In this document: piece after piece, positions 17,989-28,168 of the stretch | Layout: every line of letters starts with the position of its first letter | Numbering within the stretch: the stretch's first letter is position 1 | NCBI RefSeq assembly: GCF_012911025.1 | Contig: NZ_WUEI01000007.1 | Coordinates: forward strand, 27,068 to 91,067 | Direction of reading: 5' to 3' | Source: Azoarcus sp. TTM-91 | GTDB taxonomy: Bacteria > Pseudomonadota > Gammaproteobacteria > Burkholderiales > Rhodocyclaceae | Length of the DNA: 64,000 bases | Position numbers and translations under genes: made by a program | Notes under the pieces: model-generated | What the model was told of the DNA's origin: nothing | Database searches by the model: none | What the model saw: only the letters and a program-made list of their open reading frames with translations

Positions 17989-18441
17989 ATGATCGCTTCC
18001 CGCCTGCGCCTCTCTCTCGGACTCGGCCTGGCGCTCGCCTGCGCCAGCCCGCTCGCCCAGGCCATCGAGTTCCGCTCGGTCGCCGCGCCGGCCATCCTCT
18101 ACGACTCCCCATCCAACCAAGGCAAGCGGCTGTTCATCGTCGCCCCCGGTACGCCGGTGGAGGTCGTGGTGGCGCTGGACAAATGGGTGAAGGTGCGCGA
18201 TCCGGCGGGAGCGATCAACTGGATAGAACGGGGCGCGCTGAGCGACAAGCGCACGCTGATGGTCACCGCCCCGCGCACCCTGGTGCGCCAGCACGCCTCC
18301 GAGGAGGCCCCGCCGGCCTTCGAGGCGGTGCGCGACCTCGTGCTCGAACTCGTGGAAGCGCCCGCCAACGGCTGGGTGAAGGTCCGCCACCAGGACGGCG
18401 CCAGCGGCTACATCCGCGTCGGCGAAGTCTGGGGGCTGTGA
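17989..18441 (+). CDS. Secreted SH3-domain protein (DUF1058-like)
   Basis: This 150-residue protein has a signal peptide (LSLGLGLALACASPLAQA) and two weak SH3b-like repeats: one around residues 26-80 (ILYDSPSNQGKRLFIV, KVRDPAGAINWI) and one around 85-148 (VRQHASEEAPPAFEAV, GASGYIRV). Bacterial SH3 domains often bind cell-wall or protein ligands in the periplasm. It lies 10 bp after secB and overlaps or abuts gpsA. The exact role is unknown. Confidence 0.75.
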   Translation: MIASRLRLSLGLGLALACASPLAQAIEFRSVAAPAILYDSPSNQGKRLFIVAPGTPVEVVVALDKWVKVRDPAGAINWIERGALSDKRTLMVTAPRTLVRQHASEEAPPAFEAVRDLVLELVEAPANGWVKVRHQDGASGYIRVGEVWGL

Positions 18442-18446
18442 GCCGG

Positions 18447-19430
18447 ATGCGAATAGCTGTATTCGGTGCCGGCGCCTGGGGCACCGCCCTCGCCCAGGCC
18501 TTCTCCTCCGCCCATGAAACCACCTTGTGGGCGCGCAATTCCGAACATATCGACGCCATGCGGCAGTCGGGCGAGAACGCCCGCTACCTGCCCGGCATTC
18601 CACTGTCACCGGCGCTGTCGCTGAGCGCGGATTTCGCCGCGACGGCCACCGGCGCCGATCTGCACCTCGTCGTCACCCCGCTCTCCGGCCTGCGCACCAC
18701 GGTCAGAACGCTGCGCCAGCTGCAACCGGACACGCCGCTGCTGTGGGCCTGCAAGGGCCTGGAGGCCGGCACCGGCAAGCTGCCGCATGAGATCGTCACC
18801 GAAGAACTGGGCGCGGACGCGGCCTGCGGCGTGCTCACAGGCCCCAGCTTCGCCGCCGAGGTCGCCCGCCAGCAACCCACTGCGGTAACGCTGGCAGCGG
18901 CAGATGCGGCCTTCGCCGAGTTCTGGGTCAACCAGCTGCACCAGCCGCTGCTGCGCATTTACGGCAATACCGACCTCGTTGGCTGCGAGATCGGCGGCGC
19001 GGTCAAGAACGTCATGGCCATCGCCGCCGGCGTGTCCGACGGCATGGGTTTCGGCCTCAATGCCCGCGCCGCGCTCATTACCCGCGGGCTCGCGGAGATC
19101 GCCCGCCTGGGTGCCGCCCTCGGCGGCCGCCCGGATACGCTGATGGGCCTGGCCGGCATGGGCGATCTCATCCTCACCTGCACTGGCGACCTCTCGCGCA
19201 ACCGCCGCGTTGGCCTGGCGCTGGCTGCCGGCAAGACCCTGGACGAAATCCTGCGCGAGCTCGGCCATGTCGCCGAGGGCGTGTCCACCGCGCGCGAAGT
19301 CGTCGGCCTGGCTGGCCGGCTGGGCGTGGAGATGCCGATCTGCGAGGCGGTCCATGGCCTGCTGCACGACGGACTGGTCGCCCGCGAGGTGGTGGAACAG
19401 TTGCTGTCCCGCGATCCCAAGCACGAGTAA
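18447..19430 (+). CDS. gpsA: Glycerol-3-phosphate dehydrogenase [NAD(P)+]
   Basis: GpsA makes sn-glycerol-3-phosphate from dihydroxyacetone phosphate for phospholipid synthesis in the cytosol. The 327 residues start with the dinucleotide fold IAVFGAGAWGTALAQ and contain KGLEAGTGKL, GPSFAAEV, the catalytic region IGGAVKNVMAIAAG and GMGDLILTCTG. A GTG three codons upstream, overlapping the stop of the SH3 gene, is an alternative start. It ends the secB operon. Confidence 0.95.
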   Translation: MRIAVFGAGAWGTALAQAFSSAHETTLWARNSEHIDAMRQSGENARYLPGIPLSPALSLSADFAATATGADLHLVVTPLSGLRTTVRTLRQLQPDTPLLWACKGLEAGTGKLPHEIVTEELGADAACGVLTGPSFAAEVARQQPTAVTLAAADAAFAEFWVNQLHQPLLRIYGNTDLVGCEIGGAVKNVMAIAAGVSDGMGFGLNARAALITRGLAEIARLGAALGGRPDTLMGLAGMGDLILTCTGDLSRNRRVGLALAAGKTLDEILRELGHVAEGVSTAREVVGLAGRLGVEMPICEAVHGLLHDGLVAREVVEQLLSRDPKHE

Positions 19431-19469
19431 GCCGAGAGCGAGGGCTCAGACAGCGCCTCGCCTTCCAAC

Positions 19470-19934
19470 TCAAACGCCGCCGGCAAACCCCTGCTGCCGC
19501 CAAGCCTCCAGCACCAGCACGGCCACCGAGTTGGACAGATTCATGCTGCGGCAACCGGGCTTCATCGGTATCCGTAGCCGCCGCTCCGGCGGCAGCGCAT
19601 CCAGTATCTCCGCCGGTAGCCCACGGCTCTCCGGCCCGAAGACGAAGACATCGCCAGCCTGGAACGCCACTTGATCGTAGCGGGCGCTCGCCTTGGTCGT
19701 CAGGGCGAAGAAGCGGCGTCCGACCAAGGTCGAAACGCAGCTATCCCAATCCTTGTGCACCGTGACCTGGGCCATGTCGTGATAGTCCAGCCCGGCCCGC
19801 GCCAGCGTCTTGTCGGTGATGACGAAACCCAGCGGCTCCACCAGATGCAGGTGCGCGCCGGCATTCGCCGCCAGGCGGATGACGTTGCCGGTATTCGGCG
19901 GTATCTCAGGCTGGAACAGGACGATATCGAACAT
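19470..19934 (-). CDS. trmL: tRNA (cytidine(34)-2'-O)-methyltransferase TrmL
   Basis: TrmL methylates the wobble 2'-OH of certain tRNA-Leu. It is a SPOUT-class enzyme of 154 residues with N-terminal LFQPEIPPNTGNVIRLAAN, the SAM-binding knot residues FGPESRGLP, and the C-terminal SMNLSNSVAVLVLEAWRQ. It is convergent with gpsA and lies downstream of comF on the minus strand, about 75 bp away. Confidence 0.94.
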   Translation of the reverse strand: MFDIVLFQPEIPPNTGNVIRLAANAGAHLHLVEPLGFVITDKTLARAGLDYHDMAQVTVHKDWDSCVSTLVGRRFFALTTKASARYDQVAFQAGDVFVFGPESRGLPAEILDALPPERRLRIPMKPGCRSMNLSNSVAVLVLEAWRQQGFAGGV

Positions 19935-20009
19935 GGGCCGGACAGGCGGGGCAGACGGAAAGCGCGCACTTTAGCCCAGAAGCCGGCGGCGGTTGGCCAC
20001 GGCGGCGCC

Positions 20010-20690
20010 TCAACCCGGCGGCGGCGTCCGTGCCACCACCAGGTTCTCCACCCATGCGGCGCCGCTGCGCTTGAGGCAACGCGCCAGTTCATCCAGGCTT
20101 GCGCCGGAGGTCATCACATCGTCGACCACAGCCACCCTCATGCCGTTGACATCGCTTCGGCAGACGAAGGCGCCGCGCAATGCCGCCCGCCGCTCCTGCC
20201 GCGACAGCCCCTCCAGCTTGGGCGTGGCGCGCACTCGCGCCACGCCGCGCAACACCAGTGGCAGACCGGCCAGCCGTGCGAGCGGCCGGGCTATCTCCAC
20301 CGCCTGGTTGAAACCGCGCTCCGCAAGACGGGCCGGATGCAGCGGCATGGGCAGGATCAGATCGAGCTCGCGCGGAAACATCGCCGCCATCATCTCTTCG
20401 GCGAAAAAGCCGGCCAGGGAGAAACGCTGGCGGTACTTCAGCGCCTGCACCAGTCCATCCAGAGGAAAGCGGTAATCGAAAAGCGCCTGACTGGCATCGA
20501 AGGCCGGTGGCCGCTTCAGGCATTGGCCGCAGACGCCGCCAGCCGGCAGCGGCTGAGCGCAAACCCGGCATCTGGCGTTGCGCACGTGGGGCAGATCGAC
20601 AGCACATTCCGGGCACACCGGCGCGCCGCCCTGCTCCAGCCCGCAGACGCAGCAACGCTGCGGCAGAACCGCGTCCAGCACCGCGCGCAT
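20010..20690 (-). CDS. comF: ComF-family phosphoribosyltransferase-like protein
   Basis: The 226 residues have an N-terminal zinc-ribbon-like region with four CxxC pairs (CCVC, CPEC, CRVC, CGQC) and a PRTase domain with the PRPP loop VAVVDDVMTSGAS; ERGFNQA is a ComF/GntX motif. Relatives are needed for DNA uptake in transformable bacteria or for gluconate use (GntX), but the biochemical role is unsettled. It is divergent from bioB, a gene order common in beta- and gammaproteobacteria. Confidence 0.9.
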   Translation of the reverse strand: MRAVLDAVLPQRCCVCGLEQGGAPVCPECAVDLPHVRNARCRVCAQPLPAGGVCGQCLKRPPAFDASQALFDYRFPLDGLVQALKYRQRFSLAGFFAEEMMAAMFPRELDLILPMPLHPARLAERGFNQAVEIARPLARLAGLPLVLRGVARVRATPKLEGLSRQERRAALRGAFVCRSDVNGMRVAVVDDVMTSGASLDELARCLKRSGAAWVENLVVARTPPPG

Positions 20691-20725
20691 GCCGCGCCGC
20701 CATGCGCTTGACGCCCCTGGCGTAT

Positions 20726-20755
20726 TTGACAAGTTTTCCGCCCTTGAATGAACAT
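20726..20755 (+). promoter_or_regulatory. Possible bioB promoter
   Basis: A perfect -35 hexamer TTGACA lies about 60 bp before the bioB ATG. At 17-18 bp spacing the -10 candidates TGAACA or GAACAT are poor, so either the promoter is activator-dependent or the match is chance. No BirA operator was recognised. Confidence 0.35.
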
Positions 20756-20790
20756 GCTGGATTGCCGCATTTAAGCCCGGAACGCACCTC

Positions 20791-21783
20791 ATGACAACAA
20801 CATTGACCGTCCCTCCCGCCACCAGCCAGAACAATCCGGGACAGGCTCAGCGCAAGAATTGGTCAGTCGCCGAGGTGCAGGCGCTGTTCGAACTCCCCTT
20901 CCTCGACCTGCTCTTCCGCGCGCAGCAAGTTCATCGCGCCCACTTCGATGCCAACGAGATCCAGCGCTCTACCCTGCTGTCGATCAAGACCGGCGGCTGC
21001 TCCGAAGACTGCGGCTACTGTTCCCAGTCCGCCCGCTACGACACCGGCCTCGAGCGCGAGCGCCTGATGCCGATCGACGAAGTGCTGGAGCACGCCCGCG
21101 CCGCCAAGGCCAAGGGGGCCTCGCGCTTCTGCATGGGCGCGGCCTGGCGCGGCCCCAAGGAGAAGGACATGGAGCCGGTGCTGGAGATGGTGCGCGAGGT
21201 CAAGAAACTGGGCCTGCAGACCTGTGTCACCCTGGGCATGCTGCGCGACGGCCAGGCCGAGCAGCTCGCCGACGCCGGCCTCGACTACTACAACCACAAT
21301 ATCGACACTGCGCCCGAGTTCTACGGCCAGGTCATCACCACCCACACCATGCAGGACAGGCTGAACACCCTGGACAAGGTGCGCGATGCGGGCATCAACG
21401 TCTGCTGCGGCGGCATCATCGGCATGGGTGAAGGCCGCAGCAGCCGCGCCGGCCTCATCGCCCAGCTCGCCAACATGGAGCCGCCGCCGGATTCCGTGCC
21501 CATCAACAACCTGGTGGCGATCCCCGGCACGCCGATGGCCGAGAGCGAGCAGTTGGACCCGCTCGAATTCGTCCGCACCATCGCCGCCGCCCGCATCACC
21601 ATGCCGGCCAGCTACGTACGCCTGTCGGCGGGCCGTGAGCAGATGAGCGATGAACTGCAGGCGCTGTGCTTCATGGCCGGCGCCAACTCCATGTTCTATG
21701 GCGACCGCCTGCTCACCACCAGCAACCCGGAAGCCGACCGCGACGAGAACCTGCTGGCCCGCCTCGGCCTGAAGGCAGTCTGA
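20791..21783 (+). CDS. bioB: Biotin synthase
   Basis: BioB is the radical-SAM enzyme that inserts sulfur into dethiobiotin. The 330 residues contain the radical SAM cluster motif [18 protein letters not shown], the YNHNIDT stretch and the conserved arginine region [12 protein letters not shown]. bioC follows 20 bp later; bioF, bioA and bioD are not in the window. Confidence 0.97.
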   Translation: MTTTLTVPPATSQNNPGQAQRKNWSVAEVQALFELPFLDLLFRAQQVHRAHFDANEIQRSTLLSIKTGGCSEDCGYCSQSARYDTGLERERLMPIDEVLEHARAAKAKGASRFCMGAAWRGPKEKDMEPVLEMVREVKKLGLQTCVTLGMLRDGQAEQLADAGLDYYNHNIDTAPEFYGQVITTHTMQDRLNTLDKVRDAGINVCCGGIIGMGEGRSSRAGLIAQLANMEPPPDSVPINNLVAIPGTPMAESEQLDPLEFVRTIAAARITMPASYVRLSAGREQMSDELQALCFMAGANSMFYGDRLLTTSNPEADRDENLLARLGLKAV

Positions 21784-21802
21784 TCCCCAAGCTCCGCCTT
21801 CC

Positions 21803-22696
21803 GTGACAGCAGCAGACTTCCAGCTAGACCGCAACCTGCTGCGCCGGCGCTACGGCCGCGCCGCGGCCACCAGCGACGGCGCCGACGCCCTAGGCCGCGA
21901 AATCGCCCGGCGCATGGACGAACGCCTGGACTACATCCGCATCACGCCCAAACGCATTCTCGACCTCGGCTGCGGCACCGGGCAGGACCTGCTGCGCCTG
22001 GCCGAGCGTTATCCGGACGCTGCTGCCTTCGGCGCCGATTTCGCGCTGCCGATGCTGGCCCGGGCCAGCGCCCGGGTCACGCCGCAGGCCGGTTTGCTGA
22101 AACGTCTGCTGGGCGCGCGGCCGGCGCCGCCGCTGCTCGCCGCCGACTCGCTGGCCCTGCCGCTGGCGCGCGGCAGCATCTCGCTGGCCTGGTCCAACCT
22201 CATGCTGACGGCGCTGGACGATCCGCTGCCGGCGCTGCAGGAAATCCACCGCGTGCTGGAAGTCGATGGCCTGCTGATGTTTTCCACGCTGGGCCCTGAC
22301 ACGCTGAAGGAACTGGGCGACGCGCTGCCCAAGCATGCCGGCGAGCGCATCCACCGCTTCATCGACATGCACGATCTCGGCGACGCACTGGTCAAGGCCG
22401 GCTTCACCGATCCGGTCATGGACATGGAGATGGTGACGCTGACTTACACCGCGCTCGATGGCCTGCTGGAGGATCTGCGCGCCACCGGCAGCGCCAACGC
22501 CAGCCAGGCGCGCCCGCGCGGCCTCTCCGGCCGTGGCGGCTGGGCCCAGGCCCGCGCCGTCTATGAAAAGCTGCGGCAGGACGGCCGCCTGCCGGCCACC
22601 TTCGAAGTCATCCAGGGCCACGCCTGGAAGGCCGCGCCCAAGACCACCGACGACGGCCGCAGCATCATCCGCTTCCAGCCGCGTCCGCAGCGCTGA
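21803..22696 (+). CDS. bioC: Malonyl-[ACP] O-methyltransferase BioC
   Basis: BioC methylates malonyl-ACP so that fatty-acid enzymes can build the pimeloyl chain of biotin. The 297-residue protein starts with GTG and has the SAM-binding motif ILDLGCGTGQDL, a second motif AAFGADFALPMLARA, LAWSNLML, and the long C-terminal insert typical of BioC (ATGSANASQARPRGLSGR). The FSTLGPDTLKEL stretch is diagnostic. It sits 20 bp after bioB. Confidence 0.93.
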   Translation: MTAADFQLDRNLLRRRYGRAAATSDGADALGREIARRMDERLDYIRITPKRILDLGCGTGQDLLRLAERYPDAAAFGADFALPMLARASARVTPQAGLLKRLLGARPAPPLLAADSLALPLARGSISLAWSNLMLTALDDPLPALQEIHRVLEVDGLLMFSTLGPDTLKELGDALPKHAGERIHRFIDMHDLGDALVKAGFTDPVMDMEMVTLTYTALDGLLEDLRATGSANASQARPRGLSGRGGWAQARAVYEKLRQDGRLPATFEVIQGHAWKAAPKTTDDGRSIIRFQPRPQR

Positions 22697-22708
22697 GCAA
22701 GACTCCGC

Positions 22709-23344
22709 ATGCCCACCCCGCCCGTCTGGCTCTTCGATCTCGACAACACACTGCACAACGCCAGCCCGCACATCTTTCCGCACATCAACCGGAGCATGAC
22801 GGCCTACCTGGAGCAGCACCTGTCGCTGAGCCACGAAGCCGCCAACAGCCTGCGCATGCACTACTGGCAGCGCTACGGCGCCACGCTCTCGGGGCTGATC
22901 CGCCATCACGGCACCGACCCACATCACTTCCTGCGTGAAACCCACCGCTTCGACCGGCTGCATGAGCTGATGGTGTTCGAACGTGCGCTGGGCGCCATGC
23001 TACGCCGGCTGCCAGGGCGCAAGATCGTGTTCTCGAACGCCCCGCGGCTGTATGCGGACGCGGTGCTGGCAACAATGGGCATCGCCGGCCACTTCGACAG
23101 CGTGGTGGGCATCGAGCAACTCGGCTTTCATCCCAAGCCCGGCATCGAAGGCTATCGCCGGCTGCTGCACCATTTCGGCCTGAACCCGCGCCAATGCGTG
23201 ATGGTGGAAGACACCGCGCTCAACCTGAAGACCGCGCGCCGCCTGGGCATGCGCACCGTCTGGGTCAGCCGCAGCCTGCGGCGGCCATCCTATGTGGACA
23301 TCAAGATTTCCAACGTTCTGGCCCTGCGCCGGGCCTGTGGCTAC

Positions 23345-23362
<18 letters not shown>
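22709..23362 (+). CDS. HAD-superfamily pyrimidine 5'-nucleotidase (SDT1-like)
   Basis: This 217-residue phosphatase has the HAD nucleophile motif FDLDNTLHNAS, motif II VFSNAP and motif III/IV with VEDTALNLKTARRLGM. The SDT1/PHM8-type nucleotidases share the LDNTLYxA pattern. It follows bioC by 12 bp and may be cotranscribed. Its 3' end overlaps the convergent GNAT gene by 18 bp. Natural substrate is unknown; members dephosphorylate pyrimidine nucleotides or small phosphoesters. Confidence 0.85.
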
Positions 23363-25037
<1,675 letters not shown>

Positions 25038-25085
25038 CCAAGCAGATGGTGCTGAGCCGTCTCCCGCTTCACCTCCCTGAGCGGG

Positions 25086-25111
25086 TGCCTTAATCTACTT
25101 AAGGCATTTTT
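25086..25111 (+). terminator. Internal intrinsic terminator-like hairpin in the sRNA
   Basis: A perfect 8-bp stem TGCCTTAA/TTAAGGCA with a 5-base loop is followed by five T. It could end a shorter form of the candidate sRNA of about 70 nt. Confidence 0.6.
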
Positions 25112-25112
25112 A

Positions 25113-25146
25113 CCCCCGGCTTTATCCCCTTTAGCCGGGGGTTTTT
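25113..25146 (+). terminator. Strong intrinsic terminator on the plus strand
   Basis: The 8-bp stem CCCCCGGC/GCCGGGGG and TTTTTG tail form a classic terminator for plus-strand transcription. No plus-strand protein gene lies upstream between here and the start of hemB, which argues for a non-coding transcript. Read on the minus strand (from engB) the hairpin has no T tract. Confidence 0.8.
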
Positions 25147-25148
25147 GT

Positions 25149-25772
25149 TTACTCGGGCGTCGCGTTCTTTTCGCCCGCCTCAGCCGCCAGCCAGCGCGCC
25201 ACCACTGCCTCGGTTTCTTCCACGCCGGTTTTCTTCAGGCTGGAGAAGAGTTGCACCGTCACTTTGTCTCCCAGCGGCGCCAACTCCCGCTTCACCGCCT
25301 GCAGGGTGGCAGTGGCCGGGCCGCGAGTGAGCTTGTCGCTCTTGGTCAGCAGGATGTGAATGGGCCGGCCGGAGGGCGCAAACCAGTCGATCATCTGCCT
25401 GTCCAGCGGCGTCAGCGGATGGCGAGAATCCATGATCAGCACCAGTCCGATGAGGCTTTCGCGGTGCTTCAGGTAGGACTCGATCAGCCCCTGCCATTGC
25501 TTGCGCACCTTCTCCGGCACTGCCGCGTAACCGTACCCTGGCAGGTCCACCATCAGCGCACCGCAATTGAGGCGGAAGAAGTTCAGCAGCTGGGTGCGAC
25601 CGGGCGTCTTCGAAACATATGCCAGGCGAACATGCCCGGCGAGTGTATTGATGGCACTCGACTTACCCGCATTGGAACGGCCAGCGAAGGCGATCTCGGG
25701 GCCGGAAGGGGGTGGAAGCCCCGAGGGCTTGGCAATGGAGGTTTCGAAGCAGGCGTTGCGGAAGAGCGGCAT
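25149..25772 (-). CDS. engB: Ribosome biogenesis GTP-binding protein EngB (YsxC/YihA)
   Basis: EngB is an essential small GTPase that acts in 50S subunit assembly. The 207 residues show the P-loop AGRSNAGKSSAINTL, switch II DLPGYGYA, the G4 motif LTKSDKL and the usual N-terminal FETSIAK. I start at MPLFRNACF rather than a longer upstream frame. It is divergent from the cytochrome c4 gene, a pairing common in betaproteobacteria, and its 3' end abuts the candidate sRNA terminator. Confidence 0.95.
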   Translation of the reverse strand: MPLFRNACFETSIAKPSGLPPPSGPEIAFAGRSNAGKSSAINTLAGHVRLAYVSKTPGRTQLLNFFRLNCGALMVDLPGYGYAAVPEKVRKQWQGLIESYLKHRESLIGLVLIMDSRHPLTPLDRQMIDWFAPSGRPIHILLTKSDKLTRGPATATLQAVKRELAPLGDKVTVQLFSSLKKTGVEETEAVVARWLAAEAGEKNATPE

Positions 25773-25893
25773 GGGGCTTGAATCAGCGAAGCGCGGCCCG
25801 TCGGGAAAAACCCTTCTGGCGTCGCGCAAATCCAGGTTGATGTTATAGAATACCAAGTTTGAGACAACCACTGACGGCTTTTCCGAGGACATT

Positions 25894-26520
25894 ATGATCA
25901 AGCGTTCCCTGCTGCTTCCGCTGCTGCTGGTCGCAGGCGGTCTTCAGGCTCAGGAGCAAGCTCCCGACCTGGACAAAGCTAAACAGATCGCCGAAACGAT
26001 CTGTGCCGCATGCCATGCGGCAGATGGCAACAGCCAGCTCCCGGCCAACCCGAAGCTCGCAGGACAGATCCCGGAATACCTGTACAAGCAGCTGCGCGAG
26101 TTCAAGGCGCATGATGGCCAGAAACCGGTGCGCGACAACGCCGTCATGAGCGCGATGGCGGCCACGCTGGAAGACAGCGACATGAGGGCGCTGGCCCACT
26201 ACTTCTCCAGCCAGACACAGAAGCCCGAGCCCGCCAAGAGCCTCACCACCGTCGAGGCGGGCCAGAAAATCTGGCGCGCCGGCATCGCTTCCAAAGGCGT
26301 TCCCGCCTGTGCGGCCTGCCACGGCCCTGCCGGTGGCGGCCTACCTGCCCAGTATCCGAAGCTCTCCGGCCAGTTCGCCGAGTACACCGAAGCCCAGCTG
26401 AAGGGCTTCCGCGACGGCCTCCGGAGCAACGATCCGAGCCGCATGATGCAGATGATCGCGCTGAAGTTGACCGACGCCGAGATCAAGGCGGTCGCCGACT
26501 ACGCAGCCGGCCTGCGCTAA
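25894..26520 (+). CDS. Dihaem cytochrome c4
   Basis: This 208-residue periplasmic protein has a signal peptide (LLLPLLLVAGGLQA) and two cytochrome c domains, each with a haem-binding CAACH (residues about 37-41 and 140-144), and distal Met candidates near MSAMAA and MMQMIA. Cytochrome c4 shuttles electrons to terminal oxidases. It is divergent from engB; TAGAAT at 25846-25851 may be its -10 element. Two hairpins follow the gene. Confidence 0.94.
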   Translation: MIKRSLLLPLLLVAGGLQAQEQAPDLDKAKQIAETICAACHAADGNSQLPANPKLAGQIPEYLYKQLREFKAHDGQKPVRDNAVMSAMAATLEDSDMRALAHYFSSQTQKPEPAKSLTTVEAGQKIWRAGIASKGVPACAACHGPAGGGLPAQYPKLSGQFAEYTEAQLKGFRDGLRSNDPSRMMQMIALKLTDAEIKAVADYAAGLR

Positions 26521-26531
26521 ACGCGTGGCCA

Positions 26532-26596
26532 GGGGAAGGCCAGCCCTTCCCCAAGTACAGAACGAAAGCCCGGCTTCCCGCCGGGCTTTTTCTTTT
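26532..26596 (+). terminator. Tandem hairpins ending the cytochrome c4 transcript
   Basis: First comes an 8-bp perfect stem GGGGAAGG/CCTTCCCC (26532-26552), then a 9-bp stem AAAGCCCGG/CCGGGCTTT (26565-26589) running into TTTTTCTTTT. The second is a textbook intrinsic terminator; the first may add stability. Confidence 0.85.
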
Positions 26597-26671
26597 ATGC
26601 CCTACCCCTCGTCAGCCCTGGCCTGGGCAGGGCAGGCAGGCCAGCCTCCAGGCGCGGCCCTTGCGCGCGCC

Positions 26672-27472
26672 TCACTTGCGGGCCAGTGCCTGCAGTTCGG
26701 CCTCACTGAAGCCGGCGGCCAACCGGGCTTCGCGGTGCAATGGAGGGTGTGGGCGCGGCGCATCGAAGTCCTCGATCAGCCGCAGATAGGTCCGCTCCGG
26801 CTCCAGGCCGCGGGCCGCGCACAGCAGGCGGAACCAGTGGTCACCGATAGCGACATGGCCTATCTCGTCGCGCAGGATGATCTCCAGCACGCCGACGCTG
26901 GCTCTATCGCCTATCGTGCGCAGCTTCTCCATGATGGGCGGAGTCGCATCCAGCCCGCGGGCTTCCAGCACCCGGGGCACCAAAGCCATGCGGACCAGCA
27001 GATCATGGGCGGTACGGCAGGCCATGCCCCACAGGCCATCATGCGCGGGAAAATCGCCGTAGCCATGGCCGAGCGCCGCCAGCCGCGCCTCTACCAGGCC
27101 AAAGTGGTACGCCTCCTCCGCGGCGACACGCACCCAGTCGGCATGGAAGCCGGGAGGCATGCTGCGGAAACGATGCACGCAGTCCAGCGCAAGATTGATG
27201 GCGTTGAATTCGATATGAGCGATGGCATGCAGCAGCGCCGCATGCCCTTCCCGGCTGCCGACTTTGCGCTGCGGCAATTGCTGCGGTGGGATGAGCTCGG
27301 GCCGTGCCGGGCGGCCGGGCTCGACGATGGGGGTCGGATCATCGCCTCCGGGCACGCAGACCAGCGCTCCACTTTGCCAATCGGCAGCAAGGCCGGCGGT
27401 GGCGGCGCATTTGGCGGCCGGATCGGCACACATCAAGGCGGCGAGCGCAGCTTCATGAAGCGAGTGTTTCAT
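26672..27472 (-). CDS. DUF455 ferritin-like protein
   Basis: The 266 residues form an alpha-helical protein with a ferritin-like pattern of metal-ligand acids: AHIEFNAINLALD, AAEEAYHFGLVEARL and ILRDEIGHVAIGDHW. DUF455 proteins are related to di-iron hydroxylases such as the tRNA hydroxylase MiaE, but their substrate is unknown. I start at MKHSLHEAALAAL; the longer upstream frame overlaps the promoter region of the divergent CBS gene. It is monocistronic as far as can be seen and convergent with the cytochrome gene. Confidence 0.8.
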   Translation of the reverse strand: MKHSLHEAALAALMCADPAAKCAATAGLAADWQSGALVCVPGGDDPTPIVEPGRPARPELIPPQQLPQRKVGSREGHAALLHAIAHIEFNAINLALDCVHRFRSMPPGFHADWVRVAAEEAYHFGLVEARLAALGHGYGDFPAHDGLWGMACRTAHDLLVRMALVPRVLEARGLDATPPIMEKLRTIGDRASVGVLEIILRDEIGHVAIGDHWFRLLCAARGLEPERTYLRLIEDFDAPRPHPPLHREARLAAGFSEAELQALARK

Positions 27473-27501
27473 GGGATGGAAGTTTAGCCGCGCATATCGG
27501 C

Positions 27502-27519
27502 GCTGGGGGTTCCCCCAGC
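27502..27519. promoter_or_regulatory. Palindrome between divergent DUF455 and CBS genes
   Basis: GCTGGGGG-tt-CCCCCAGC is an 18-bp perfect inverted repeat with a 2-bp centre, too tight for a good hairpin loop and so more like a protein-binding site. It lies 30 bp upstream of the DUF455 ATG and 110 bp upstream of the CBS gene. The binding protein is unknown. Confidence 0.4.
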
Positions 27520-27629
27520 TTGCGCCCCGCCGATTGCTGTTCCAAGCTGAGCCAGGGAGGAAGACGTTCCGGCGCCGCGATCCACTCGAACGGCTACGGT
27601 GCCGCCATCGAACAGGAGGAAGAGCAGGC

Positions 27630-28076
27630 ATGACGACCACGGTACAGCAGATACTGGAACAGAAAGGCAGCACGACCCACACGGTGACGCCGGACGTCTC
27701 GGTGTTCGAGGCCCTGTCGCTGATGGCCAAGTTCGACATCGGCGGTGTGCTGGTCACCGACCAGGGCAGGCTGGTGGGGATCTTCACCGAGCGGGACTAC
27801 GCGCGCAAAGTAGTCCTGAAGGGCCTGGTATCCCGCGATGTGAAGGTGGGCGACCTCATGACCACCAATGTACGCACGATCACGCCGTCGGAAACGGTGG
27901 ACGAGGTGATGGCGCTGATGACGGAGCGCCGCTTCCGGCACCTGCCGGTGGTGGAGGACGGCCAGATCGCCGGCATCATCACCATAGGCGACGTGGTGAA
28001 GAGCATCGTCAGCCAGCATGAGAACACCATACGGCAGCTCTCGAGCTACATCGCAGGCGACATCGCCGCGCATTGA
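27630..28076 (+). CDS. Two-CBS-domain protein
   Basis: This 148-residue cytosolic protein is made of two CBS domains (about residues 7-65 and 75-135), a pair that binds adenosyl nucleotides. Typical stretches are SLMAKFDIGGVLVTDQGRLVGIFTERDY (first domain, C-terminal part begins VLVTD) and RHLPVVEDGQIAGIITIGDVV. AGGAGGA precedes the ATG. No enzymatic domain is attached. Role unknown; similar stand-alone proteins respond to energy state. Confidence 0.88.
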   Translation: MTTTVQQILEQKGSTTHTVTPDVSVFEALSLMAKFDIGGVLVTDQGRLVGIFTERDYARKVVLKGLVSRDVKVGDLMTTNVRTITPSETVDEVMALMTERRFRHLPVVEDGQIAGIITIGDVVKSIVSQHENTIRQLSSYIAGDIAAH

Positions 28077-28133
28077 GCCGCTGGCCGCTTGGCCCTGCGC
28101 CTACAGCCGTGGGCGCCAGGACCGGGGCGATCA

Positions 28134-28164
28134 AAAAGGGCCTCCCATGGCGGGAGGCCCTTTT
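28134..28164. terminator. Bidirectional terminator between CBS gene and pepN
   Basis: A 13-bp perfect inverted repeat AAAAGGGCCTCCC/GGGAGGCCCTTTT with a 5-base loop lies between convergent genes, giving T tracts in both directions. Confidence 0.88.
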
Positions 28165-28168
28165 CACG

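Larger units (their letters stand above)
25042..25146 (+). ncRNA. Candidate trans-acting sRNA with anti-Shine-Dalgarno loop
   Basis: Between hemB and engB the plus strand folds into four consecutive stem-loops: AGATGG/CCGTCT (25044-25062, one G-U pair), CCCGCT/AGCGGG (25063-25085), TGCCTTAA/TTAAGGCA followed by TTTTT (25086-25111) and CCCCCGGC/GCCGGGGG followed by TTTTTG (25113-25147). Loop 2 is UCACCUCCCUG, whose first eight bases equal the 16S rRNA anti-SD end; loop 4 holds AUCCCC. Such C-rich loops are used by sRNAs like Neisseria RcoF/NmsR and Xanthomonas sX13 to cover ribosome-binding sites. No protein gene fits this strand. A sigma-E-like promoter precedes it. Confidence 0.65.
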
